A program made the position numbers and the translations under genes. Positions 33,479-41,708 of a DNA stretch of 64,000 nucleotides are shown one piece after another (the stretch's first letter is position 1; each line of letters begins with the position of its first letter). Below the pieces are notes generated by a model. That model saw nothing but the letters and a program-made list of their open reading frames with translations, did no database searches and had not been told where the DNA came from. Source of the stretch: Paraburkholderia nodosa (GTDB lineage Bacteria; Pseudomonadota; Gammaproteobacteria; Burkholderiales; Burkholderiaceae); assembly GCF_001718195.1 (NCBI RefSeq), contig NZ_MCNV01000004.1, positions 351,104 to 415,103 of the forward strand, read 5' to 3'.

Positions 33479-34198
33479 TTAGTACGTCGTGGGATTGTTC
33501 GAGATCGTGTAGTCGAAGCCCCGCTGGAACGGAATGACCTTGTCGATGTACTGATCGACCCACTGGTCGACTTCGGCGATCGAGGACTTCGGCACGAAGA
33601 TCGTGTCGGTGGCCTGCAGGATGACGTCCTGCGCCGGGTCGCCGCGATGCGTGAGCGCGTCGAGGTCGATCGTGCGCAGCATCGGGCGGCCATCGGGGCT
33701 GCGGCGAATCAGCACGACTTCGTTGGTGCGCGCCGTGTCGAGCAAGCCCTGCGCGGCGGCGATGGCCTGCAGCACGCTCATGCCCGTGTGCAGCGCGATT
33801 TCGCCGGGGCGCGCGACCTGGCCGGCCACATAGATCTTAGCGGCCGACTGCACGATGGCAACCGAAGCGTGCGCGTTCTTCGCCATGCCGTTGGCAGCAA
33901 GCGCCTTGTCGATGGCGTCGCCGAGCTGGGCGACCGTGAGCCCTGCCGCCGGGATCGTGCCCGCGAACGGCATGGTCAGGCCGCCGTCCGGCGCGACCGA
34001 ACCGCGGAAGTTCAGCTCGGCATTGAAAGGCATGACGACCGAGAGGTCGTCGCCGGGTTCGATGCGATAGACGCCCGGCGAGGCTTGCGACCACGCGGCG
34101 AATTGCGCCCGCTGCTGGAATTGCGGCTCCACCCAGGTCTGGGTGCAGGCGGTAAGCGTTATCAGCCCGAGGACGCAGGCTGGTCGGAGTATGTTCAT
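33479..34198 (-). CDS. Wza-type polysaccharide export lipoprotein
   Basis: Outer-membrane export lipoprotein of 239 residues. From ATG 34198 the signal ends in LTAC (Cys about 18). PGVYRIEPGDDLSVVMPFNAELN is the polysaccharide-export domain, followed by SLBB-like repeats (IYVAGQVARPGEIALHTGMSVLQAIAAAQG) and IFVPKSSIAEVDQWVDQYIDKVIPF at the C-terminus. It starts the minus-strand EPS operon, divergent from the Wzc-like gene. Confidence 0.9.
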   Translation of the reverse strand: MNILRPACVLGLITLTACTQTWVEPQFQQRAQFAAWSQASPGVYRIEPGDDLSVVMPFNAELNFRGSVAPDGGLTMPFAGTIPAAGLTVAQLGDAIDKALAANGMAKNAHASVAIVQSAAKIYVAGQVARPGEIALHTGMSVLQAIAAAQGLLDTARTNEVVLIRRSPDGRPMLRTIDLDALTHRGDPAQDVILQATDTIFVPKSSIAEVDQWVDQYIDKVIPFQRGFDYTISNNPTTY

Positions 34199-34248
34199 CG
34201 GGCGCGTGGGTGAAGCGGTGGCTTGCGGTTCCTGATCTCTTGTCAAGT

Positions 34249-34267
34249 AACGGCAGGAATTGCCGTT
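34249..34267. promoter_or_regulatory. Inverted repeat AACGGCA-N5-TGCCGTT in the EPS divergent promoter region
   Basis: Perfect 7-bp arms, 19 bp overall, 51 bp upstream of the Wza-like start. Its size and symmetry fit a dimeric regulator site shared by both EPS transcripts. Confidence 0.5.
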
Positions 34268-34317
34268 AATGAAGGGTGGAACTCGCACGATTTTTTCGCG
34301 GATGTCAGTTTAACGCG

Positions 34318-34330
34318 ACATCCTGGATGT
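34318..34330. promoter_or_regulatory. Palindrome ACATCC-T-GGATGT before the Wzc-like gene
   Basis: Perfect 6-bp arms around one base. A TATTAT at 34340-34345 could be the -10 of the plus-strand promoter, in which case this site overlaps the -35 position, as a repressor or activator site would. Confidence 0.45.
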
Positions 34331-34388
34331 TTTCTTACGTATTATATGCGCCGTCGAATCTTCACCGCTGGCCTGGAACCGCACCTGT

Positions 34389-36542
34389 ATGGTTATTACT
34401 ACTAGAACAAGGCCTGAAAGGAAGGCGGCTGTTGTCGAACTGACGGTCCGGGACTATCTCAACACCTTTTTTTATTATCGCAAGGTTGCAACAGCGGTAT
34501 TTCTTTCCGTTGTGGCGATCGGCGTGGTGGTTGCGCTTCTGGTGCCCATGCCTTACCGGGCGCAGTCGACTTTGCTCGTACTCCTTGCAGGATATTACGA
34601 CCAGTCGAACAACCCGAATGGCGGCGCCGCGGTGCAGCCCGCCATTGGCCAGCTCGACGGCGTCGAAGCGCAGATCCTCAGCAGCCCGGAACTGCATCGC
34701 GACGTGGTGATCGCGAAACTGGGGCCGAACGCAAGCGAACAAGAAATCGACAGCCATTTGCAGGAATTCGAGCATCGGCTGCATATCGAGCAAAACGATC
34801 TCGCGAGCACCATCAACCTCACGTATTACGACGCCGATCCCAAGGAAGCAGCCGATGCGCTTTCGCGTCTGCTCGACACGTACTTCCGCCGGCGCGCGAC
34901 GATTTTCACGTCCGGCCGCGTCGATTTCCTGACTGGTCAGCGCGACGAAGTCGCAAGGCAATTGAAAAAAGCCGATGCCGACCTGCTCGCGTTCCAGAAA
35001 ACGCACGGCATCGTCAATATCGACGACCAGACCTCGCGCGCCGTGCTGCTCGAAAGCCAACTGGTTCAGCAAAAGCTCGAGAACGACACGTCGCTCGCGC
35101 AGCATCGCGGCGAACTGAAGTCGGAGCAGGCGTCCTCGAAGGGGGTCAAGGCCACGATCCCGATCTTCACCGACGACTCCGAGGCCGCCCATGCGCTCGA
35201 CACGATGCAGCTTTCGCTGATGCAGCTCGAAGCGCGCCGCGCCGATTTCGCCTCGCGCTACATGGACAGCTCGCCGTTCGTGCAGCAGCTCGATCAGCAG
35301 ATCGCCGACATGCACGCGAGCATCGCGCGACGCAAGGCTCAAATGGCCACGGCCACGCGCTACGGCCACAACGATTACTACGACGTGGTGCAAGGGCGGC
35401 TGGCCGCACTGAACGCGAGCATCGCGGGCGAAACCGCGCGCCAGCAGGCGTTCGAAGAGCAGATCAAGGACACGCGCGCGAAGCTGCGCAGCCTGAGCGA
35501 CATCTCCAGCCAGATGCGCCAGCTGCAGGCAACGCGCGACATTCTGGCCGACAGCTTCAAGGACCGTTCGCGCCAGGTCGAACTGGCGAAGATCCAGCAG
35601 GGGCAGGTGAGCCAGGTGAACAGCACGAACGTGCGCGTGATCCAGGCGCCGTTCCCGCCTTCGCAGCGCAGCGTGTCGGCCAGCCTCATCATTGCGGCGA
35701 GCGTGGCGGCGGGTCTGCTGATTTCGGCGCTCGTCGTGCTCGTCATGGCGAGCCTGCGCGAGACCTTCCTGAGTCCGGAGCAGGCCGAGCGCTCTCTGCT
35801 GCTGCCGGTGCTGAACGCGCCGGTGATGCTCGGCGGCGGCGCACGCCGGCCCGGCGCCGCGGGGGCGTCGGCCGACGCGGCCAAAGCGGCCAGCCGGCCC
35901 GCGCACATGGCGTATGGCCGCATGATCGCGGCCATCAACGCGAGCACGGACTCGCCCGCCAAGGTGGTCATGGCGCTCTCGTTCGGCAAGAACGATGGGC
36001 TGCTTTCGGTGATTCGCGGTCTCGCCGTCGAACTCGAGCATCGCACGACCAAGCCGGTCCTCATTCTCGACATGGCTTCCGGCGCCGACTCGCCGCTCTA
36101 TGGCCCGCCGAACGCGCAGGGCCTGCTGACGTGGTCGGGACACGGCGGGCAAAGCCGTGCGGCGAGCGCGGCGCCCACGGAGATTGCGGCTTCGAGCGGC
36201 CTCGTGTTCGAAAGCGTCGAGCGGCACAACATCGTCGTCGCGCGGCCGGAGAGCGGCACGTTCCCGAGTTCGTGGCAGCAGACCACGGCACTGTTCAATA
36301 CGCTGCGCGAGGCGCACGACTATATCGTCGTGCATGCGCCGCCCGCGAGCCAGTCGTTCGCCGGCATCGAAAACGCGGCGCTGGCGGACGCCACGGTCAT
36401 GGCGGTGCGCGCAGAGGTGTCGCGCAAGCCCGTGGTCCTCGGCCTGAAAACGCAGCTGCTCGACGCGGGCGGCAGGCTGATCGGCATTGCGCTGACGCAT
36501 CGGCGCGGCTATATCCCGAACTTCATTTACCGATTCTTCTAA
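34389..36542 (+). CDS. Wzc-like chain-length/co-polymerase protein with degenerate tyrosine-kinase domain
   Basis: Inner-membrane co-polymerase of 717 residues. Helices at about 34-53 and 429-452 bracket a periplasmic Wzz domain (PYRAQSTLLVLLAGYYDQ) and a long coiled coil (about 190-410) with QLQATRDILADSF. The C-terminal domain has the BY-kinase position but not its motifs: where Walker A should be is LSFGKNDGLLSV, Walker A' is LILDMASG, and Walker B is YIVVHAPP, lacking its Asp. ATP binding is therefore doubtful. Two tyrosines remain near the end (GYIPNFIYRFF). Likely sets chain length without autokinase activity. Operon with the DUF6492 gene. Confidence 0.86.
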   Translation: MVITTRTRPERKAAVVELTVRDYLNTFFYYRKVATAVFLSVVAIGVVVALLVPMPYRAQSTLLVLLAGYYDQSNNPNGGAAVQPAIGQLDGVEAQILSSPELHRDVVIAKLGPNASEQEIDSHLQEFEHRLHIEQNDLASTINLTYYDADPKEAADALSRLLDTYFRRRATIFTSGRVDFLTGQRDEVARQLKKADADLLAFQKTHGIVNIDDQTSRAVLLESQLVQQKLENDTSLAQHRGELKSEQASSKGVKATIPIFTDDSEAAHALDTMQLSLMQLEARRADFASRYMDSSPFVQQLDQQIADMHASIARRKAQMATATRYGHNDYYDVVQGRLAALNASIAGETARQQAFEEQIKDTRAKLRSLSDISSQMRQLQATRDILADSFKDRSRQVELAKIQQGQVSQVNSTNVRVIQAPFPPSQRSVSASLIIAASVAAGLLISALVVLVMASLRETFLSPEQAERSLLLPVLNAPVMLGGGARRPGAAGASADAAKAASRPAHMAYGRMIAAINASTDSPAKVVMALSFGKNDGLLSVIRGLAVELEHRTTKPVLILDMASGADSPLYGPPNAQGLLTWSGHGGQSRAASAAPTEIAASSGLVFESVERHNIVVARPESGTFPSSWQQTTALFNTLREAHDYIVVHAPPASQSFAGIENAALADATVMAVRAEVSRKPVVLGLKTQLLDAGGRLIGIALTHRRGYIPNFIYRFF

Positions 36543-36561
36543 CATTCGGGACCTGACTGCC

Positions 36562-37533
36562 ATGCACCAGATCAGCGCGATCCTGCCGGTGAAGACGCGG
36601 GGACGGCATTACGCCGACAATATCGGCCGTTGCGACATCCTCTTCTCGTCGCTGCGTCACTTCACGACGCCCAGGACCTTTCACCGTTTCGTCATCGTCG
36701 TGCCGCACGACGAACTCGAAGAGGTCAAGGGCTACGCGAAAGCGTGGTCCGATTTCCCCATCGAAGTGGTCGACGAATCGCTGTACATGGGCATTTTTGC
36801 GGAGTTCTCGCAGCGTCATCAGATCCGCAACTGGCACCGGCAGCAGATCATCAAGCTGAATGCACCCGAATGGATCGAGACCGAGTATTTCCTCGTGCTC
36901 GACCCCGACTGCTTCGCCACGCATCGTTTCAGCGCGGATACGCTGATTCTCGACGGTCGGGCGCTTACGCATGTTCAGCCGCGCACGGTCGAGCCGTATT
37001 ACTGGGAGGCTTCGGCGAAGCTGTTGAATCTCGATCCGCAACTCGCGCGCGACGGCATCTGGTGGACGCCGGCCATCCTGTCGCGCACGTTGTGTCTGAG
37101 CCTGCAACAGCGCCTGGCGGCATTGCACGGCACCGACTGGCGGCGCGTGCTGCTCGCCAATTACGCACTCGACTGGACCGAATACACGCTTTACTGGCTC
37201 AACGCGGAACACGAAGGGCTGCTTGAGCAGTACCACACGGGCCCGAAACCGGGCCAGCGCGCGCTGCACGCCGACGAAAGCGTCTGGTTTGCCGACAAGA
37301 TGGAAGGCTGGAGCGAGGCCCGCCACCTTGCGCCGGAAAGCGACGGCATGTTCGCCGTGGTCCAGAGCAACACGCACATCTCGCCACAGCGCGTGGTGGA
37401 GAAGCTTGCGCCGTATTTCCCGATCACGCTGCAGCCTTACGAGCGCCATGTCGACCCTGCGCTCAAGGGCGCCGAGCTTTATTCGGCCATGGCGCGCCGC
37501 GGGCTCAAGCTATTGAACAAGCTGCGCGGCTAA
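36562..37533 (+). CDS. DUF6492 family protein, putative glycosyltransferase
   Basis: Cytoplasmic protein of 323 residues in the DUF6492 family, found in surface-polysaccharide clusters. The start SAILPVKTRGRHYADNIGRC and the DPD in FLVLDPDCFAT (about 114-116) resemble GT-A nucleotide-sugar-binding cores with a DxD metal site. LLEQYHTGPKPGQRALHADESVWFADK is near the end. It follows the Wzc-like gene by 19 nt. It is one of only two clear glycosyltransferase candidates besides the initiating enzyme, so it may add a further sugar. Activity unproven. Confidence 0.75.
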   Translation: MHQISAILPVKTRGRHYADNIGRCDILFSSLRHFTTPRTFHRFVIVVPHDELEEVKGYAKAWSDFPIEVVDESLYMGIFAEFSQRHQIRNWHRQQIIKLNAPEWIETEYFLVLDPDCFATHRFSADTLILDGRALTHVQPRTVEPYYWEASAKLLNLDPQLARDGIWWTPAILSRTLCLSLQQRLAALHGTDWRRVLLANYALDWTEYTLYWLNAEHEGLLEQYHTGPKPGQRALHADESVWFADKMEGWSEARHLAPESDGMFAVVQSNTHISPQRVVEKLAPYFPITLQPYERHVDPALKGAELYSAMARRGLKLLNKLRG

Positions 37534-37582
37534 AGCGATCGTTGCGCCTGCAACGAATAGGAAGCGACGCCGGGCGCTTCGT

Positions 37583-38080
37583 TCATCGCCCCGGCTGCAG
37601 GTGGCCCCAGCTCACGAGAATGGCCTGAATGCTGCGCGCGTAGGCATCGCGCTCGTGCGGCGACTCCGAGTGGTATGCGCCAATCGCGCGCCATGTGTTG
37701 CCGTATCGCACCATCTTTTGCTTGAGCAGCCAGGCGGCCACGAAAATATTCACGCACGGGTCCGTGAGGGCGCCGTGCGGAATGCCCTCGCGCGAAAGCT
37801 CCGAAAAGTGGATCGAGTTGATCTGCGCTTGGCCGACGTCGATCGAGCCGTTCGCATTGTGATTGATGGCCGCCGCGTCGCCTTTCGATTCACGCCACGC
37901 TACGGCGCGCAGCACGAGCGGATTCACGCCCTGGTAGGCGCCGGCCTTTTCGAAGCATTCGTCGGCAGGCGGCGCGGCATGCGCGAGCGTCGCGCCGAGC
38001 GCCGCCAGGCTCATGATCGCGACCCACGCGCGCATGACTCGCGATCGTAGCTGGCGCAGGGCGTTGGTCTTCTGCTGCAT
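37583..38080 (-). CDS. Exported lytic transglycosylase (SLT domain, IagB-like)
   Basis: Peptidoglycan-cleaving enzyme of 165 residues from ATG 38080, which has a GGAG site upstream. A signal peptide (about 1-35, ending AHA) is followed by the SLT core LRAVAWRESKGDAAAINHNANGS, with catalytic Glu about 64, then VGQAQINSIHFSEL and GNTWRAIGAYHSES. Such small SLT enzymes usually open the wall for secretion or pilus machines. It is the last of three minus-strand genes (lipoprotein, unknown, SLT) lying beside the EPS operon. Confidence 0.88.
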   Translation of the reverse strand: MQQKTNALRQLRSRVMRAWVAIMSLAALGATLAHAAPPADECFEKAGAYQGVNPLVLRAVAWRESKGDAAAINHNANGSIDVGQAQINSIHFSELSREGIPHGALTDPCVNIFVAAWLLKQKMVRYGNTWRAIGAYHSESPHERDAYARSIQAILVSWGHLQPGR

Positions 38081-38116
38081 GGGTCGAAGCTCCGGGTTGG
38101 GCGTCAATGCGCGACG

Positions 38117-38455
38117 TCACTGCGCGAGAGCGGAATCGAGTTTCTGCTCGATGTCCTTGAGATAGGCGCGCGAGGTGTCGGAGACAACGAGACGCGGCGT
38201 GGGCATGGCGCAGTGGCAATCGCGCTGACGCGTCTTCTTCTTGTTGTGCGACGACGAATGCGGCGCGGGAGCCTCGTCGTCGTCGCCGGTTGCGGGCGGC
38301 AGCATGGCGAGCGAGGGCAGCGGCGGATAGACCTTGTCGGCGGCAGGCATGGCGGCAGCGGCAACGACGGTGGCGGCGGGCGCGCTGGCGGCGGGTTGGC
38401 CCGCCCAGGCCGCGCTACCAAGGCCGAGTGCAGCGGCGAGAACGATCGGACGCAT
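38117..38455 (-). CDS. Small exported protein of unknown function
   Basis: Protein of 112 residues from ATG 38455, immediately after (4 nt) the lipoprotein gene. Signal peptide MRPIVLAAALGLGSAAWAG, then an Ala/Pro-rich linker, a basic stretch NKKKTRQRDCHC with two Cys, and a C-terminal helix SRAYLKDIEQKLDSALAQ. I do not recognise the family. Gene spacing implies co-transcription with the lytic transglycosylase and lipoprotein. Confidence 0.7.
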   Translation of the reverse strand: MRPIVLAAALGLGSAAWAGQPAASAPAATVVAAAAMPAADKVYPPLPSLAMLPPATGDDDEAPAPHSSSHNKKKTRQRDCHCAMPTPRLVVSDTSRAYLKDIEQKLDSALAQ

Positions 38456-38459
38456 CGTG

Positions 38460-38834
38460 TCAGCTCCCAGCATGCATCGGTTCGATCGAGACGCTGTACG
38501 TCTGGTTCGCGCCAGCCGTCAGGTTTTCGAGCGTGGGTTTGGGCCCTCGTGCGGGCACGCCCCGCCAGATGGCCTGATTGATGTACTTGAAGTCCTCGCC
38601 CAGCGCCGTCACGCGGATCACGGTGGGCTGCTTTTGCGCGGCGGCGAGCGCGCCGGCCTTGGCGAGCACGGCGCTCAGTTGCGGGTCGTGCGCGCCGAGT
38701 GCATCGGCGGGAATGTCGAACTTCATGATGACGTTCGACTCGGCGGGTTTCCCGGTTTGCGCCGTAGTGGGCGGCTGCAGTTGCGCGCAGCCTGTCATAA
38801 CCATTACGGTAAGTAAAAGCAAAACGCGCGTCAC
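38460..38834 (-). CDS. Lipoprotein of unknown function
   Basis: Lipoprotein of 124 residues. The start is GTG 38834 with GGAG 8 nt upstream, chosen because it exposes a standard lipobox (MVMTGC, Cys about 16); a longer reading from 39137 would carry an unnatural Arg-rich extension. The mature part (FDIPADALGAHDPQLSAVLAKAG, VIRVTALGEDFKYINQAIWRG) has no domain I can name. First gene of the three-gene operon. Confidence 0.72.
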   Translation of the reverse strand: MTRVLLLLTVMVMTGCAQLQPPTTAQTGKPAESNVIMKFDIPADALGAHDPQLSAVLAKAGALAAAQKQPTVIRVTALGEDFKYINQAIWRGVPARGPKPTLENLTAGANQTYSVSIEPMHAGS

Positions 38835-39102
38835 GTCCGGGTCTCCAAAAATTCGTGGCGATGTACGCGTTGTCGGCCTCGCGCGCGCGGACTTGATACC
38901 CGAGCGGCAAACGTTTGCCAAAAAGAAAGACTTCGCTCGCGCAATGCGGCTTCCCGGAAGGTTGCTCGCGCGCCATGGTGTGTTCGGGCAGGGAACTGCC
39001 TCCCCATCTGGCGGGAGGAATGCGCCGCGCGTGCGGCGAATAGGTATGAAGAATGATGAATGGCGGCGCGGCACCGGCCCGGGTGCCGCGCGCCGGCGCT
39101 CA
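38835..39102. other. Intergenic stretch before the lipoprotein operon
   Basis: 268 bp holding the promoter region of the lipoprotein operon (minus strand), downstream of the GYD gene stop. Nothing distinct identified. Confidence 0.3.
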
Positions 39103-39396
39103 TTAATTGAGCTTGCCGAGAACCGCCGTGAACTCATCCTTGCTCAAGGCGCGCAGCGTTTGCGTGCGGATATTGCCGAGCGACCCGAGTGCGAGGCCGA
39201 ACGCCATGAAGCTTTCCTCGTCGGGCGCTTCGATGACCGTGACGATGTCGTACTTCCCGAGCGTCCAGTAGATCTGCTTCATTTCACAGCCGAAAGTTTT
39301 GGCGAGTTCCGCTGCCTGACCGGCCCGTTGCGCGCTGTTCTTGACGGCGCGGATACCCTGGTCGGTGAACTGCGCAAGCACCACATAAGTCGACAT
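39103..39396 (-). CDS. GYD-domain protein
   Basis: Small soluble protein of 97 residues of the GYD family, named for its Gly-Tyr-Asp motif, visible here as LGKYDIVTVIEAPDEESFMAFGLAL. The whole protein is one alpha-beta domain; function is unknown. It lies 33 nt downstream of the flavin oxidase gene on the same strand, so the two are probably co-transcribed. Confidence 0.9.
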   Translation of the reverse strand: MSTYVVLAQFTDQGIRAVKNSAQRAGQAAELAKTFGCEMKQIYWTLGKYDIVTVIEAPDEESFMAFGLALGSLGNIRTQTLRALSKDEFTAVLGKLN

Positions 39397-39429
39397 GACG
39401 ATTCCCCTTCGATGACATCGAAACGCGGA

Positions 39430-40836
39430 TTACTGGCTTCCCTCGGCCGACCCTTCGGGCCGGATGTTCTGGTTATGGCGGAAAAGATTGTGCGGGTCGT
39501 ATTTCGTCTTGACGGCGACGAGACGGCTCATGTTCGGACCATAGGCGGCCTCGACGCGCGAGCGTTCGTCGTCGGTGAGGAAGTTCACGTAGACGCTACC
39601 GAGCGCATAAGGTGCGGAAGCTTCGAAGAAGCCGCGCGCCCAGGCGACGCAGCGGGCGTCGTCGGCGGGATCGCTCCAGCGGCCGTGCACGTTCATGACG
39701 TAGAGCGCGTCGCGATTCGGGTAGGCCATCGCATCGGGCGCGACGCGCAGGGTCGCGCCGCCAATTTGCCCGAAGAATATTTCGCACTCCGGCGAGGGCA
39801 GCGCGGCGATGGCGTCGATCAGCGTGTCGATGAGGCCGTCGGGCAGCGCGTCGAGATTGTGCGATTTCCAGTAGTTGCGGGCGCCCGGCGTGAGCAGCGG
39901 ATCGAACGCCTGCTGCCACGCGGCATAGGGCATCGGCCCGAGATGTTCGCCACACGGTGGTCCGAAGCGCCGCACGGCCTCCACCGCGTTCGGCCCGTTT
40001 TCCGGCGGCCCCGAATAGCAGATCGCGAACACGATGACGGGCTTGCCGTGCACCTCGGGCGGCAGGAACGGCAGCGGCGGCGCGAGACGCGACACGCTCC
40101 ACACGGTCAGGTCTTCGGGCATCGCTTCGGCCGCTTCGCGGTAGTGTGTCAGCGCTTCTTTCGCGGCGTCGAACGGCAGCACGACCAGTCCGCCGTAGAT
40201 CTCGGGACCGACGGGGTGTAGCGCGAACTCGAACATCGTCACCACGCCGAAGTTGCCGCCGCCGCCGCGCAGCGCCCAGAAGAGGTCGGCGTTTTCTTCG
40301 GCGCTCGCGCGCAGCAGGTTGCCGTCGGCGGTCACGACGTCGGCGGCGACGAGGTTGTCGACCGACATGCCGAAGCGCCGGCTTAGCCAGCCGAAGCCGC
40401 CGCCCAGCGTGAGACCCGCGACGCCCGTCGTCGAATTGATGCCGAGCGGCGTAGCGAGGCCGAATGCCTGCGCTTCGTGGTCGAAATCGTGCAGCGTGGC
40501 GCCGGGCTCCACATACGCGCGGCGTGTGGCGGGCTCGACTCTGACCGACTTCATCAGCGAGAGATCGATCACGATGCCGCCGTCGCATAGCGCACTGCCT
40601 GCGATATTGTGGCCGCCGCCGCGCACGGCGAGCGGTAGGCCGCTTTCACGCGCGAGCGCCACGGTCTGGCGCACGTCGGCGCAACCCCGGCAGCGCACGA
40701 TGAGCGCGGGGCGGCGCTCGATCATCGCGTTCCAGATTTGCCGGGCTTCTTCATAGGCCGCGTCGCCGGGTTGCAGGGCTTCGCCGCGCAGCGCGCTTTT
40801 CAATGTGGCGATGGATTCGCTCGACAGGCTCGACAT
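39430..40836 (-). CDS. FAD-linked oxidase (PCMH/BBE-type)
   Basis: Flavoprotein oxidase of 468 residues with no signal peptide, so cytoplasmic. VRGGGHNIAGSALCDGGIVIDL (His about 76) is the covalent-FAD loop. At the position where bicovalent enzymes have Cys, this one has Asn (GINSTTGVAGLTLGGGFGW, about 134), so single attachment is expected, unlike the exported paralogue at 26854-28644. A C-terminal YDPHNLFRHNQNI closes the BBE domain. Substrate unknown. Upstream of, and likely coupled to, the GYD gene. Confidence 0.88.
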   Translation of the reverse strand: MSSLSSESIATLKSALRGEALQPGDAAYEEARQIWNAMIERRPALIVRCRGCADVRQTVALARESGLPLAVRGGGHNIAGSALCDGGIVIDLSLMKSVRVEPATRRAYVEPGATLHDFDHEAQAFGLATPLGINSTTGVAGLTLGGGFGWLSRRFGMSVDNLVAADVVTADGNLLRASAEENADLFWALRGGGGNFGVVTMFEFALHPVGPEIYGGLVVLPFDAAKEALTHYREAAEAMPEDLTVWSVSRLAPPLPFLPPEVHGKPVIVFAICYSGPPENGPNAVEAVRRFGPPCGEHLGPMPYAAWQQAFDPLLTPGARNYWKSHNLDALPDGLIDTLIDAIAALPSPECEIFFGQIGGATLRVAPDAMAYPNRDALYVMNVHGRWSDPADDARCVAWARGFFEASAPYALGSVYVNFLTDDERSRVEAAYGPNMSRLVAVKTKYDPHNLFRHNQNIRPEGSAEGSQ

Positions 40837-41198
40837 GGCACACCTCTCAATTCAACGGATCGGACAAACGCGCGCCAATAGCCGGACGTGCGTTTTCATG
40901 GACTGAACGGAACTGCAGGCGACCGCTTCAATTGTCGAATCAATGCGGCTGACGCACGCGCGTGACGCGGCGTGCGTCCGGTCGGGAAAGCGGGAAGGAT
41001 GGGCTTTCGCAAAGGGCGGCGGGGGCCGCCTCTGGCCGGACCGCGAGGGGCCGGGCGGCGAGCGCTTTGTGACAATCTGGATTGCACCCAGGCAGCCACC
41101 GAGCCTCGTCGATTCATTAGATAACCTAAATTATGCAGCTTGATAAAAAACGTGCAATTAATTCAGATTATTGTCGCGTCTGGATTCGCTTTAATAGT
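40837..41198. other. Intergenic stretch between the flavin oxidase and DUF1059 genes
   Basis: Part of a 452-bp gap (40837-41288). The left part is GC-rich with purine runs and no reading frame I trust. The right part (41110-41230) is AT-rich and holds the promoter listed next. Confidence 0.35.
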
Positions 41199-41228
41199 TT
41201 AGCAAGCGCAATGCATGGATTCTATAAT
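41199..41228 (+). promoter_or_regulatory. Sigma-70-like promoter for the DUF1059 gene
   Basis: TTAGCA (41199-41204) and a perfect TATAAT (41223-41228) separated by 18 bp, 60 bp upstream of the DUF1059 start in an AT-rich patch. Confidence 0.55.
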
Positions 41229-41288
41229 TTTCACGCGCGCGGCCTGCATGCGTGCCTGTTTTTTACCCGCCCAGCGAGAGGTTCCACC

Positions 41289-41498
41289 ATGACGCGAAAG
41301 TACATTGACTGCAGGGAGTTTCCCAGTGAGATGAACTGCACGGTTGCTATCTCGGCGGATTCGGATTCGGAGCTTCTGGAAGCTGCCGTGCAACACGCGG
41401 TGAGCGTGCATCGTCACGCCGATTCGCCCGAACTGCGCGCGCAACTCAGCCAGCTCTTTCATGAGGGCTCGCCGCCCGAAATATCGCCACGTTCATGA
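41289..41498 (+). CDS. DUF1059 small protein
   Basis: 69-residue cytoplasmic protein of the DUF1059 family. Signature: RKYIDCREFPSEMNCTVAIS with two Cys, then DSELLEAAVQHAVSVHRHADSPELRAQL. ATG 41289 is preceded by AGAGG. A longer reading from 41133 has an unlikely N-terminal extension. Function unknown in the family. Confidence 0.85.
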   Translation: MTRKYIDCREFPSEMNCTVAISADSDSELLEAAVQHAVSVHRHADSPELRAQLSQLFHEGSPPEISPRS

Positions 41499-41505
41499 CG
41501 AGAAA

Positions 41506-41533
41506 CCGGCCCGGCATGCAATGTGCCGGCCGG
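41506..41533 (+). terminator. Stem-loop after the DUF1059 gene
   Basis: CCGGCCCGGCA against TGCCGGCCGG with one bulged C and a 7-nt loop, beginning 8 nt after the stop. No T-run follows. Confidence 0.45.
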
Positions 41534-41708
41534 TGCGCCTGCCCCCGAGGCGCACGAGAAAACGCAGCGCCGCAACGTGGCGCTCGAACAGCGCACCGCC
41601 GCGCTGCTCACGGCGCAGGCGCGCGCCGCAAGACGGGACAAAAGGCGTGAACGCCCTCGCTACGCAGTGATTCCTTCGACATCCTGAACCGCAGCATTGC
41701 ACCGCGCG

